From assembly GCA_934177795.1 (NCBI GenBank), contig CAKPPS010000017.1:1-28864 (forward strand): a stretch of 28,864 bases of DNA. The letters run 5' to 3'. The notes under the pieces are model-generated. The model was given only the letters and a program-made list of their open reading frames with translations, had not been told where the DNA came from and did no database searches. Positions 14,714 through 23,260 of the stretch are shown piece by piece (position 1 is the first letter of the stretch; each line of letters begins with the position of its first letter). The stretch is from an uncultured Clostridia bacterium. Lineage in GTDB: Bacteria; Bacillota; Clostridia; TANB77; CAG-508. A program made the translations under genes and the position numbers.

Positions 14714-15831
14714 AAGTAGTTATAGCAGCTGCAGGAACAGCTGGACATATAAATCCTGGATTAGCAATTGCACAAAAAATACAAAAGGAACAAAAAGATT
14801 CAAAAATAATATTTATAGGAACAACTAGAGGCTTAGAAAATGATCTAGTTCCAAGAGCAGGGTATGAATTAAAAACAATAGATGCTTATGGATTAAGTAA
14901 GAAAATTTCAATAGATAATTTTAGAAAAATATTAAAAACTATAAAAGGCTATGGAGAAGCTAAAAAAATATTAAAAGAAATAAATCCAGATATAGTAATT
15001 GGGACAGGGGGATATATTTGTGGAGCTACAATCACAGTGGCACATTCTTTAAAAATTCCAACAATGTTGCATGAAAGTAATGCATTTCCTGGAAAAGCTG
15101 TAAAATTTTTAGCTAAAAAAACAGATACAATATTAGTTTCATTTGAAGATGCAAGAGAAAGAATAAAAAATGCAAATAAAATTATTTATACAGGAACACC
15201 AGTAAAAATAAAAAAACAAAATTACGAGATTAAACAAAGAGAAGAAATATTAAAAAAGATAGGCTTAAAAGAAAATTTACCTAAAATATTAGTTTTTGGA
15301 GGAAGCCAAGGAGCACAAAATATAAATAACGCAATATTGGATATTATAAAAAACAAAAGAAATGAAGCATATCAGATGATTTGGGCGACAGGTCCAAAGC
15401 AATATGATATAATCAAGGAAAAATTAGAAGATGAAGATATTAGTATAAATAATATAAAAAATATAAAAGTACTTCCATATATATATAATATGGAAGAAAT
15501 AATGAATGTTGTAGATGTAATAGTAGCTAGAAGTGGTGCAATGACAGTAACAGAAATTTCAAATTTGGGAAAAGCTTCGATATTAATACCATTACCAAAT
15601 GTAAGTCATGACCATCAATTATATAATGCAAAAGTATTAGAAAGAATTGGTGCTGCAGACATTATTTTAGATAAAGATTTAACAGGTAATGTATTAAATA
15701 ATAACATTCAAAAATTATTAAAAGAAAGTAAATATAAGGAAATGGGGAAAAATGCACTAAAGATTTCAACTAATAATGTTGAAGAAAAAATTTATAATGA
15801 AATTTTAGAAACAATAAATTCAAAAAAATGA
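14710..15831 (+). CDS. murG: UDP-GlcNAc:lipid I N-acetylglucosaminyltransferase
   Basis: A 373-residue GT-B glycosyltransferase at the inner face of the membrane that converts lipid I to lipid II. The first glycine loop AAGTAGHINPGLAIA lies at residues 7-21 with catalytic His; the second loop TGGYICGA is near residue 100 and HESNAFPG near 120. In the C-terminal UDP-GlcNAc domain are VFGGSQGAQNIN near 196, ARSGAMTVTEISN near 275 and LPNVSHDHQLYNAK near 300. Length is normal. The ribosome site serves a short overlapping upstream ORF. It is separated from ftsW by the palindromic element. Confidence 0.95.
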   Translation: MKVVIAAAGTAGHINPGLAIAQKIQKEQKDSKIIFIGTTRGLENDLVPRAGYELKTIDAYGLSKKISIDNFRKILKTIKGYGEAKKILKEINPDIVIGTGGYICGATITVAHSLKIPTMLHESNAFPGKAVKFLAKKTDTILVSFEDARERIKNANKIIYTGTPVKIKKQNYEIKQREEILKKIGLKENLPKILVFGGSQGAQNINNAILDIIKNKRNEAYQMIWATGPKQYDIIKEKLEDEDISINNIKNIKVLPYIYNMEEIMNVVDVIVARSGAMTVTEISNLGKASILIPLPNVSHDHQLYNAKVLERIGAADIILDKDLTGNVLNNNIQKLLKESKYKEMGKNALKISTNNVEEKIYNEILETINSKK

Positions 15832-15908
15832 AAAGAATATAATACAAATTTATAAAGGTTTATAGGTGAACCCTGAAAAACCTAAATATATTGTACAGGA
15901 AAAAAATT

Positions 15909-17339
15909 GTGAAAAGTATACATTTAAAAATCATAATAATATTTTTCTTAATAGGAATTGTCATAATTACAGGTGTAGGAGTTGTAGGGATAAACTCAAT
16001 AAATATACTAGAAAATAATATAAATAGTGGAGAGATTCAAGATATTACACAAATAGTAGGATATTTGAATCAAATGAAAAGTACCAACATAACAGCTTTA
16101 ATTGTAGCAGGGATAGTATTAGCTATAGAAGTAATAGTTATGGCAGTTATACTTTCTAAATTTGTGATTTATCCAATTAATAAATTAATAAAAAGTGCAG
16201 AAAAAATCACAGAAGAAGAAAACAAGAAGACAAAAAACAAAAAAAATGAAAATCTTAACATTGAAAATGTATTAGGAATAATGACAGATGAACTAAAAGA
16301 AAAGTTAAGTGAGGTTTCAACACAAAAAAATCAAATAGAAACAATATTATTACATATGACAGATGGAATTATTGCTTTTAACATGCAAGGAGAAATTATA
16401 TTGATTAATCCTGCTGCAAAAAAATTCTTAAGTATAGCACCAGAAGATATAACATTTGATGATATTTTTTCAAAGTTTAAACTAGGAATAAATATGGAAA
16501 AGATTATTTATTTAGAAAATTGGACATCAACAGAGCAAAGAATTCAACTAGAAGACAAATATATGAAAGTATTTTTTGCACCATTCAAAAATGAATCAGA
16601 TAGGCCAGATGGAGTAATTGCAGTAATTCAAGATATAACAGAACATGTAAGGTTAGATAATGTTCAAAAAGAGTTTGTGGCTGATGTATCACATGAATTA
16701 AAAACACCAATAACGTCTATTATGGGATATGCAGATACTTTATTAGAGGGAGAATATGATAAAGAAACACAAGAAAAATTCTTAAATGTTATTGCATCAG
16801 AAGCTAGAAGAATGGCAAGATTAGTAACAGATTTACTAACATTATCAAGATATGATAGTAATAAAAATAAAGTAAGAAAAGAATCATTTGACTTAGGTGA
16901 ATTAGTAAAACAATGTCAAGATAAATTACAGTTAGAAATAGAGAAAAAACATCATACGGTAAATTGTTTTGTTACAGCAGATGTTCCGCCTGTATATGCG
17001 GACAAGTATGATATTGAAAGAGTAGTACTCAATATATTAACTAATAGTATTAAGTATACCTCGGATGGAGGAGAAATAAAGATATATGTAGGATTTGTAT
17101 ATAATGATGCATATATCAAAATATTTGACAATGGTATAGGAATACCAGAAGAAGATTTAAGTAGAATTTTTGAAAGATTTTACCGTGTTGATAAAGCGCG
17201 TACAAGAGAAATGGGAGGAACAGGTTTAGGTCTTTCTATTGCAAAAGAAATACTTGATAAAAATGGTGGAAGTATTGATATAAAAAGTACAGTGGGTAAA
17301 GGAACAGAAGTTGTTATTAGAATTCCTACAAAAGGATAA
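15909..17339 (+). CDS. WalK/PhoR-like sensor histidine kinase
   Basis: A 476-residue membrane kinase. Two membrane helices (about residues 5-26 and 60-85) enclose a very short outside loop of about 35 residues. A HAMP linker (YPINKLIKSAEKI) and a PAS domain (IETILLHMTDGIIAF and INPAAKKFLS) follow. The dimerisation/phosphoacceptor helix is FVADVSHELKTPITSIMGY (His near 261). ATPase motifs: N box NILTNSIKYT, DNGIGIPEEDL, FERFYRVDKAR and GTGLGLSIAKEIL. HAMP plus PAS plus this kinase core is the WalK layout, which controls wall metabolism and would suit the dcw neighbourhood. No response regulator gene is adjacent, so the partner is elsewhere. GTG 15909 is chosen for AGGA at 15897-15900. Confidence 0.9.
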   Translation: MKSIHLKIIIIFFLIGIVIITGVGVVGINSINILENNINSGEIQDITQIVGYLNQMKSTNITALIVAGIVLAIEVIVMAVILSKFVIYPINKLIKSAEKITEEENKKTKNKKNENLNIENVLGIMTDELKEKLSEVSTQKNQIETILLHMTDGIIAFNMQGEIILINPAAKKFLSIAPEDITFDDIFSKFKLGINMEKIIYLENWTSTEQRIQLEDKYMKVFFAPFKNESDRPDGVIAVIQDITEHVRLDNVQKEFVADVSHELKTPITSIMGYADTLLEGEYDKETQEKFLNVIASEARRMARLVTDLLTLSRYDSNKNKVRKESFDLGELVKQCQDKLQLEIEKKHHTVNCFVTADVPPVYADKYDIERVVLNILTNSIKYTSDGGEIKIYVGFVYNDAYIKIFDNGIGIPEEDLSRIFERFYRVDKARTREMGGTGLGLSIAKEILDKNGGSIDIKSTVGKGTEVVIRIPTKG

Positions 17340-17367
17340 AATATAAATAATTAACTGATAAAAAAGA

Positions 17368-17396
17368 TTGAAAAAAATAAACTAATAAGTTATAAT
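17368..17396 (+). promoter_or_regulatory. Sigma-A promoter of the signal peptidase gene
   Basis: TTGAAA (17368-17373), exactly 17 bases, then perfect TATAAT (17391-17396), 36 bases before the start codon. Confidence 0.75.
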
Positions 17397-17431
17397 ATAT
17401 TAGATTTTGACAAAGAAAAGGAGAGAAAAAA

Positions 17432-18070
17432 GTGAATCCAAAGATGAAAGATATATTAGAATGGTGTTATTGTGTAATAATAGCTGTAGTATTAGCATTA
17501 TTATTTAGATATTATATAGGTACACCAACAATAGTACAACAAATATCAATGAAGCCAACATTAATCGAAAATCAAAGGCTTTGGCTAAATAGATGGACAA
17601 GAACGACAAAAACAATGCCTAAACGTGGGCAAATTATAACATTTGAGGCACCAACAATAAAATCATATACAAATACAGAAATAGATCAAAGTAATCCAAT
17701 AGCTAGATATGAAGATGAGCCAACTAGTATATTTGGAAAATTTGTAAGATATGTACTAGAATTTGGAAAAGATAGTTATATAAAAAGGGTAATAGCTCTT
17801 CCAGGAGAACATGTAGAGATTAAAGATGGACATGTTTTTATAAATGGAGAACAGCTAGAAGAAGATTATTTACAAAGTGGAGTAGTAACAGATGTTGTTG
17901 GAGCAGGCTTTACAGATTTTATTGTACCAGACAATTCAGTATTTGCGATGGGAGACAACAGAACACACAGTACAGATTGTAGAGCTTTTGGATGTATACC
18001 TTTAGAAAAAATCGAAAGTACAGTAGCCATTAGAATATGGCCATTAAATAAATGGGGAAAAGTTAAATAG
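17432..18070 (+). CDS. lepB: Signal peptidase I
   Basis: A 212-residue type I signal peptidase that removes signal peptides from exported proteins at the outer membrane face. One N-terminal anchor (residues about 10-30). Box B ISMKPTLIENQRLWLN carries the nucleophilic Ser near residue 39; most relatives have Glu/Tyr where this has Lys (SMKPT). Box D YIKRVIALPGE carries the catalytic Lys near 115, and box E is GDNRTHSTDCRAFG near 173. A loop of about 40 residues between boxes B and D (KSYTNTEIDQSN and following) is longer than minimal. GTG start with AAGGAGAG 6 bases upstream. It has its own promoter and is followed by the sortase gene with a separate promoter. Confidence 0.93.
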   Translation: MNPKMKDILEWCYCVIIAVVLALLFRYYIGTPTIVQQISMKPTLIENQRLWLNRWTRTTKTMPKRGQIITFEAPTIKSYTNTEIDQSNPIARYEDEPTSIFGKFVRYVLEFGKDSYIKRVIALPGEHVEIKDGHVFINGEQLEEDYLQSGVVTDVVGAGFTDFIVPDNSVFAMGDNRTHSTDCRAFGCIPLEKIESTVAIRIWPLNKWGKVK

Positions 18071-18086
18071 AATTAATAAAAGGTAT

Positions 18087-18114
18087 TTGATTTTTTGGAT
18101 TTTCGTGGTATAAT
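18087..18114 (+). promoter_or_regulatory. Promoter of the sortase gene
   Basis: TTGATT (18087-18092), 16-base spacer, and TATAAT (18109-18114) preceded by TGG, giving an extended -10. Confidence 0.65.
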
Positions 18115-18148
18115 ATTATAGAAAGTTTATAATATATTGGAGAGGATT

Positions 18149-18892
18149 ATGAATCAAATATTAATAACAAAGAAATTATATATAACACCAGAGCTGAAAA
18201 GAAAAAAGAAAATGTATAAAGCTAATTTCATATTATCATTGTTTTTTTTAATAATATTGGTATCAATATATGTTTATGCTGCTTATGATAGAGACAAAGT
18301 AGCTGCATCATCACAAGATATATTAGCAAATGCTAAAGAAAATCAAGATGCTACTGTAGCAGATTCAAATATATTAATAGCAGTATTAAATGATACAAAT
18401 GATACTGGTGAAGAAGTACCAATTGTATCACCAAAACTAACTGATAATAGTGATAAAACAAAACAAAAATCTGCATCTGGTTATACATATACTGTAGACG
18501 GAACAATAACAATACCTAAATTAGGTGTAGAATATGGAATATTAAATGGAGAGACAGATTCAGAAGCAGAAACAGAAGAATTATTAAAAATGTCACCAGT
18601 AAAATTCCATGGACCAGACATAAATACAGCAGGAAATTATTGTATAGTTGGTCATAATTATAGAAATAAAAGATTTTTTAGTAAAGTACCAACTCTTGTA
18701 AATGGTGATATTATTGAAATAACAGGAGCAGATGGAACTATGATAAAATATCAAATATATAATAAATACACAGTTGATCCAACAGATGTTAGCTGTACTT
18801 CACAAAATACAAATGGACAAAAGGAAATAACATTAATAACATGTACTGATGATAGTAAGCAAAGGGTTATAGTAAAAGCAAAAGCAATTTAA
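18149..18892 (+). CDS. Sortase family transpeptidase
   Basis: A 247-residue membrane-anchored sortase, which links surface proteins to the wall or acts in pilus assembly. A basic N-terminal stretch, one membrane helix (about residues 27-46) and a low-complexity linker precede the catalytic barrel. The barrel starts with DGTITIPKLGVEYGILNG. Catalytic residues are visible: His in IVGHNYRNK near 168, Cys in LITCTDD near 230, and Arg in SKQRVIV near 237. The TLxTC-plus-GHNY pattern resembles class D or B; I do not assign the class. ATG 18149 follows GGAGAGG with short spacing. No LPXTG substrate gene lies in the window. Confidence 0.9.
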   Translation: MNQILITKKLYITPELKRKKKMYKANFILSLFFLIILVSIYVYAAYDRDKVAASSQDILANAKENQDATVADSNILIAVLNDTNDTGEEVPIVSPKLTDNSDKTKQKSASGYTYTVDGTITIPKLGVEYGILNGETDSEAETEELLKMSPVKFHGPDINTAGNYCIVGHNYRNKRFFSKVPTLVNGDIIEITGADGTMIKYQIYNKYTVDPTDVSCTSQNTNGQKEITLITCTDDSKQRVIVKAKAI

Positions 18893-18920
18893 AAAACAAG
18901 TTATTCTGACTTGTTTTTTT
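18891..18920 (+). terminator. Terminator after the sortase gene
   Basis: AAAAAACAAGT (18891-18901) pairs with ACTTGTTTTTT (18909-18919), loop of 7, followed by further T. Confidence 0.85.
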
Positions 18921-18939
18921 TTATGTTTCAGTATATAAT
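18911..18939 (+). promoter_or_regulatory. Promoter of the gatCAB operon
   Basis: TTGTTT (18911-18916), 17 bases, TATAAT (18934-18939). The -35 overlaps the sortase terminator arm. Confidence 0.55.
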
Positions 18940-18971
18940 ATAAAACAAAATAAGATTTAGGAGATGATAAC

Positions 18972-19259
18972 ATGCAAGTGAGCCGAGAAGAAATATTACA
19001 TATAGCTAATTTAGCAAGTTTAACACTAGAAGAAAATGAAATACAAAAATATTTAGATAATTTACAAGAAATATTAGATTTTGCAAACATTGTAAATAAT
19101 GCAGATACAGAAGATTTAGATATAACAATAGGAGCAAATGAAGCAAAAAATGTATTTAGAAAAGATGAAGTGAAAATATTTGAAGATAATAAAGCATTAT
19201 TTGAAAATGCACCAAGTGAAGAACAAAATATGTTTAAAATACCAAAAGTAATAAATTAA
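18972..19259 (+). CDS. gatC: Asp-tRNA(Asn)/Glu-tRNA(Gln) amidotransferase subunit C
   Basis: A 95-residue small subunit that stabilises the GatA-GatB complex. It has the usual start (VSREEILHIANLASLTLEENE), the helix YLDNLQEILDFANIVNNADT, and the conserved tail with FRKDEV and APSEEQNMFKIPKVIN. ATG follows AGGAG. First gene of gatC-gatA-gatB; gatA begins 26 bases later. Confidence 0.95.
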   Translation: MQVSREEILHIANLASLTLEENEIQKYLDNLQEILDFANIVNNADTEDLDITIGANEAKNVFRKDEVKIFEDNKALFENAPSEEQNMFKIPKVIN

Positions 19260-19285
19260 AGAAAAGAAGATAGGAGGATTTTTAC

Positions 19286-20746
19286 ATGAATATTACTGAA
19301 TTGACAGTTCATGAATTACAAGAAAAATTAAAAAACAAAGAATTGACAATAAAAGAAATAACAAAAGCCTATATAGATAGAATAAATGAGAAAGAAAAAG
19401 ATGTAGAAGCATTTGTTACATTGTTGACAGACGAAGCAGAAAAAAAAGCGGAAGAAATTCAAAATAAATCAGAAGAAGCTGATAATGATTTAGCAGGTAT
19501 TCCGATAGGAATAAAAGATAATATTTGTACAAAGGGGATAAAAACAACATGTAGCTCAAAAATGCTAGAAAACTTTGTATCACCCTATGATGCAACTGTT
19601 ATGGAAAAAATAAATGAGAAAAATATGATAAATTTAGGTAAATTGAATATGGACGAGTTTGCTATGGGAGGTTCTACAGAATATTCATACTTTAAAAAAA
19701 CTAAAAATCCATGGAATTTAAAAAGAGTACCTGGAGGTTCTTCAGGAGGAAGTGCGGCAGCAGTAGCAGCTGATATGGTGCCATGGGCATTAGGAAGTGA
19801 CACAGGGGGATCAATTAGACAACCAGCAAGTTTTTGTGGAGTAGTAGGATTAAAACCAACTTATGGCTTAATTTCTAGATATGGTCTAGTTGCATTTGCA
19901 TCATCATTAGACCAAATAGGACCAATAACAAAAGATGTTAGAGATGCAGCAATATTGTTAAATGTAATAGCAGGACATGATGAAAAAGATTCAACATCAG
20001 TTAATATAGAAAAGAAAGATTATACAAAATGCTTACAAAATAATGTAAAAGGTTTAAAAATAGGAATTCCTAAAGAATTTTTTGCAGAGGGAATTAATGA
20101 AGAAGTTAAAAAAACATTAGAAGAATCAATAGAAAGATACAAAAAATTAGGAGCACAAATAGAAGAATTTTCTTTAGATGTAGCTAAATATTCATTAGCA
20201 TCTTATTATATAATTGCTTGTGCAGAGGCAAGTTCAAACCTAGGAAGATTTGATGGAATTAGATATACGTACAGAACTAAGGAATTTAAAAATTTAAGAG
20301 AATTATATAAAAAATCAAGAAGTGAAGGATTTGGAGCAGAAGTAAAAAGAAGAATAATACTTGGAACTTATGTATTATCATCAGGATATTATGATGCATA
20401 CTATAAAAAAGCTCAAAAGGTACGTACATTGGTTATGAATCAATTTAACAAAGCTTTTGAAAAATATGATGTGATTTTAACTCCAACATCACCAACAGTA
20501 AGTTTTGAAATAGGCTCAAAATCAAATAATCCATTAGAAATGTATTTAGCAGATATATGTACAGTTTCTGTAAACATTGCCGGACTTCCTGGAATATCAA
20601 TACCTGTAGGAGTAGATAAAGAAGGAATGCCAATAGGAATGCAATTAATTGGAAATAAATTCTGTGAAGAAACAATTTTAAATGCAGCATATACATTTGA
20701 ACAAGATTATAAATTTAGAGAAAAATATAGACCAGAGTTTAAATAA
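19286..20746 (+). CDS. gatA: Asp-tRNA(Asn)/Glu-tRNA(Gln) amidotransferase subunit A
   Basis: A 486-residue amidase-signature subunit that hydrolyses glutamine and supplies ammonia to GatB. The Ser-cisSer-Lys triad is visible: Lys in GIPIGIKDNIC near residue 76, the Gly/Ser-rich PGGSSGGSAAAVAA near 150, and GSDTGGSIRQPASFCG near 170-185. KPTYGLISRYGLVAFASSLDQIGP follows, typical of GatA. GGAGG lies 9 bases before ATG. gatB follows after 43 bases. Misacylated-tRNA amidation implies the organism lacks GlnRS and/or AsnRS. Confidence 0.97.
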   Translation: MNITELTVHELQEKLKNKELTIKEITKAYIDRINEKEKDVEAFVTLLTDEAEKKAEEIQNKSEEADNDLAGIPIGIKDNICTKGIKTTCSSKMLENFVSPYDATVMEKINEKNMINLGKLNMDEFAMGGSTEYSYFKKTKNPWNLKRVPGGSSGGSAAAVAADMVPWALGSDTGGSIRQPASFCGVVGLKPTYGLISRYGLVAFASSLDQIGPITKDVRDAAILLNVIAGHDEKDSTSVNIEKKDYTKCLQNNVKGLKIGIPKEFFAEGINEEVKKTLEESIERYKKLGAQIEEFSLDVAKYSLASYYIIACAEASSNLGRFDGIRYTYRTKEFKNLRELYKKSRSEGFGAEVKRRIILGTYVLSSGYYDAYYKKAQKVRTLVMNQFNKAFEKYDVILTPTSPTVSFEIGSKSNNPLEMYLADICTVSVNIAGLPGISIPVGVDKEGMPIGMQLIGNKFCEETILNAAYTFEQDYKFREKYRPEFK

Positions 20747-20789
20747 TTTAGATAATATTCAATAAAAATTAATAATGGGAGGAAAATAA

Positions 20790-22223
20790 ATGTCTAGAGA
20801 AAATTATGAGGTAATAATAGGACTAGAAGTTCATGCAGAACTTTCAACAAAAACAAAAATATTTTGTTCATGTCCAACAACTTTTGGAGCAGAACCAAAT
20901 ACTCATACATGTCCTATTTGTATGGCAATGCCAGGAACATTACCAGTACTAAATGAAAAAGTTGTAGAATATGCAGTAAAAGCAGGATTAGCAACAAATT
21001 GTGAAATTTCAAGAAATAGTAAAAATGATAGAAAAAATTATTTTTATCCAGATTTACCTAAAGCATACCAAATATCACAATTTGATCAACCACTATGTGA
21101 GCATGGATATATAGAAATTGAAACATCAGAAGGAAAGAAAAAAATAAGATTAACTAGAATTCATATAGAAGAAGATGCTGGAAAACTAAATCATGATGAA
21201 TTTGCAGGTGGAAGTTTAGTTGATTTAAACAGAGCAGGTGTACCATTAATTGAAATGGTTTCAGAACCAGATTTAAGAAGCAGTGAAGAAGTTGAAGCAT
21301 ATCTAAAAAAATTAAAATCTATATTAGAATATATAGAAGTATCAGATTGTAAAATGCAAGAAGGTTCTTTAAGAGCTGATGTCAATGTTTCAGTAAGAAA
21401 GAAGGGAGAAACAAAACTTGGAACTCGTACTGAAATGAAAAATATGAACTCTTTTAAAAGTATTACAAGAGCAATTGAATATGAAGTAGATAGACAAATT
21501 GATGTTATTGAAGAAGGCGGAAAAGTAGAGCAAGAAACTTTAAGATGGGATGATGTATCAGGAAAGACATTTCCAATGAGAGATAAAGAAGATGCACAAG
21601 ATTATAGATATTTCCCAGATCCAGATTTAGTAGCAATAAAATTATCAGAAGAATATATTGAGAATATAAGAAAATCACTACCAGAATTACCAGAAAGTAG
21701 AAGAGAAAGATATTTGAAAGAATATAATTTATCTGAAAAAGATGCTAATATTATAACTGCATCAAAATATTTATCAGATTTGTTTGAAGGAACAATAGAA
21801 GTTTGCCATAATCCTAAAGCTGTAAACAATTGGATAATTTCAGATATATCAAGAATTTTAAATGAAAAAGAAAAAGAACCAAATGAAATACCATTTAATT
21901 GTAATCAATTAGGAAATTTAATATTATTAATAGATAAAGGAACAATAAGTACAAGCATTGCTAAAAAAGTTTTAGAAGAATTATTTGAAAATCCAAGAGA
22001 ACCAGAAGAAATAATCAAAGAAAAAGGATGGATTCAAATATCTGATGAAGGAGCAATCAAAGAAGTTGTTTTAAAAGTATTAGCAGCTAATCCTCAATCA
22101 GTTGCAGATTATAAAGCAGGAAAAGAAAAAGCATTAGGATTTTTGGTTGGACAAGCAATGAAAGAAACAAAAGGAAAAGCAAATCCTAAAATGTTAAATG
22201 AAATGTTCAAAAAAGAAATGTAA
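20790..22223 (+). CDS. gatB: Asp-tRNA(Asn)/Glu-tRNA(Gln) amidotransferase subunit B
   Basis: A 477-residue kinase/amidase subunit that activates the misacylated tRNA. It has the N-terminal EVIIGLEVHAELSTKTKIFC, zinc-type cysteines in CSCPTTFGAEPNTHTCPIC, YFYPDLPKAYQISQFDQP, IHIEEDAGKLNHDE, TRTEMKNMNSFKS, and the C-terminal tRNA-binding YqeY-like domain ending KGKANPKMLNEMFKKEM. Full length. GGGAGG precedes ATG. Its last codons form one arm of a terminator hairpin. Confidence 0.97.
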   Translation: MSRENYEVIIGLEVHAELSTKTKIFCSCPTTFGAEPNTHTCPICMAMPGTLPVLNEKVVEYAVKAGLATNCEISRNSKNDRKNYFYPDLPKAYQISQFDQPLCEHGYIEIETSEGKKKIRLTRIHIEEDAGKLNHDEFAGGSLVDLNRAGVPLIEMVSEPDLRSSEEVEAYLKKLKSILEYIEVSDCKMQEGSLRADVNVSVRKKGETKLGTRTEMKNMNSFKSITRAIEYEVDRQIDVIEEGGKVEQETLRWDDVSGKTFPMRDKEDAQDYRYFPDPDLVAIKLSEEYIENIRKSLPELPESRRERYLKEYNLSEKDANIITASKYLSDLFEGTIEVCHNPKAVNNWIISDISRILNEKEKEPNEIPFNCNQLGNLILLIDKGTISTSIAKKVLEELFENPREPEEIIKEKGWIQISDEGAIKEVVLKVLAANPQSVADYKAGKEKALGFLVGQAMKETKGKANPKMLNEMFKKEM

Positions 22224-22244
22224 CACAATGTTGCATTTCTTTTG
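22211..22244 (+). terminator. Terminator overlapping the end of gatB
   Basis: AAAAGAAATG (22211-22220) pairs perfectly with CATTTCTTTT (22234-22243), with a small inner stem AACA/TGTT. The stop codon lies just inside the loop side. Confidence 0.65.
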
Positions 22245-22249
22245 CTAAT

Positions 22250-22490
22250 AGATAATGGTTTTTACTAATTTTTTAAGAATACTTAGAAATATAAGCTTTT
22301 CATTACATGTTTCGGCTTATTACAAAATTTAAGAAATTCTAATTTATTTTAGGGCACCCTTCCACTATGTGAACTCCTTCCCTAAAATTACATAGAATTT
22401 CTAAAATTTTTCTATGCACATTCAACATTTCATTACAAGTTTATATTTCTAAGTATTTTTTTGATAATAATCTATAATAAACCATTATCT
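22250..22490. repeat. 241-bp near-palindromic element between gatB and the HD gene
   Basis: Perfect terminal inverted repeats AGATAATGGTTT (22250-22261) and AAACCATTATCT (22479-22490). Inside are a 17-bp perfect inverted pair (22278-22294 with 22441-22457), an imperfect pair AAATTTAAGAAATTCTA (22326-22342) with TAGAATTTCTAAAATTT (22394-22410), and the central hairpin TTTTAGGG/CCCTAAAA (22347-22354/22380-22387) around a 25-base loop. No ORF; this accounts for almost all of the 355-base gap. It looks like a MITE-like element or a long structured RNA. No clear target-site duplication. Confidence 0.75.
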
Positions 22491-22519
22491 TAACTTTTTA
22501 AAGAATTCACTTAAAATAG

Positions 22520-22546
22520 TTGATATTTTTGAGATTTTAATATAAA
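22520..22546 (+). promoter_or_regulatory. Possible promoter of the HD/secDF genes
   Basis: TTGATA (22520-22525) and TATAAA (22541-22546) with a short 15-base spacer, 33 bases before the start codon. Weak. Confidence 0.3.
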
Positions 22547-22578
22547 ATTTACTAAGACTTATATAAAGGAGGAAGTAA

Positions 22579-23239
22579 ATGATAACTTTAGAAGATGTCA
22601 AGAAAAATAAAGAAGTAGAAGCTTTAATATTAGGAGCCCAGAAGCAATTAGATGGACTTCGGTTATACAGAGCATAGTCATAGACATATATCAATAGTTT
22701 CAAAAAGAGCAGGAGATATATTAGAAAAATTAGGATACCCAGAAAGAACAGTAGAGCTTACAAGAATAGCAGGCTATTTACATGATATAGGTAATTGTGT
22801 AAATAGAACAGATCATGCACATAGTGGTGCAATAATGGCTTATAATATTTTAAAAGAAATGGGGATGCCTGTAGAAGAGAGAACAGAAATAATGATGGCA
22901 ATAGGAAACCATGATGAAAATACAGGTACAGCAGTAAGTGATATATCAGCAGCATTAATATTAGCAGATAAATCAGATGTACATAGAGATAGAGTTACAA
23001 ACAAAAAACTTTCAACGTTTGATATACATGATAGAGTAAATTATGCTGTAACAGATGCTAAATTAAATTTAGATGCAGAAACAAGAAATATAACATTAAA
23101 GTTAACAATAGATATCAACTTATGTCCAGTTTTAGATTATTTTGAAATATTTATGGCAAGGACAATGATGAGTAAATATGCTGCTAAATATTTAGGAATA
23201 TGGTTTTCATTAATTATAAATGATACAAAATTGTTATAA
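22579..23239 (+). CDS. HD-domain phosphohydrolase, read through a +1 frame change at CGG
   Basis: ATG 22579 sits behind AAAGGAGG and encodes MITLEDVKKNKEVEALILG, QKQLDGL, then an in-frame CGG (22660-22662) and a stop 15 bases later. Dropping the C and reading GGT gives GYTEHSHRHISIVSKRAGDILE and a complete 219-residue protein. Metal-binding HD motif: His in HSHRH, the HD pair in IAGYLHDIGN, His residues in DHAHSGAIM and IGNHDE, and Asp in LADKSDVHRDR. This is a probable metal-dependent phosphohydrolase acting on nucleotides or signal molecules; substrate unknown. The ATG at 22652 inside the second frame lacks a ribosome site and would delete the N-terminal helix. secD follows after 21 bases. 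Confidence 0.85.
22660..22663 (+). other. +1 frame-change site CGGT in the HD gene
   Basis: In-frame CGG after CTT at codon 28. Continuing at GGT joins the good ribosome site and N-terminus to the HD domain. Confidence 0.75.
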
Positions 23240-23260
23240 AATTAGAAAGGAAAGAAGAAA

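Noticed and set aside
22652..23239. HD protein starting at ATG 22652
   Set aside because: No ribosome site. The upstream in-frame part after joining carries the ribosome site and expected N-terminus.
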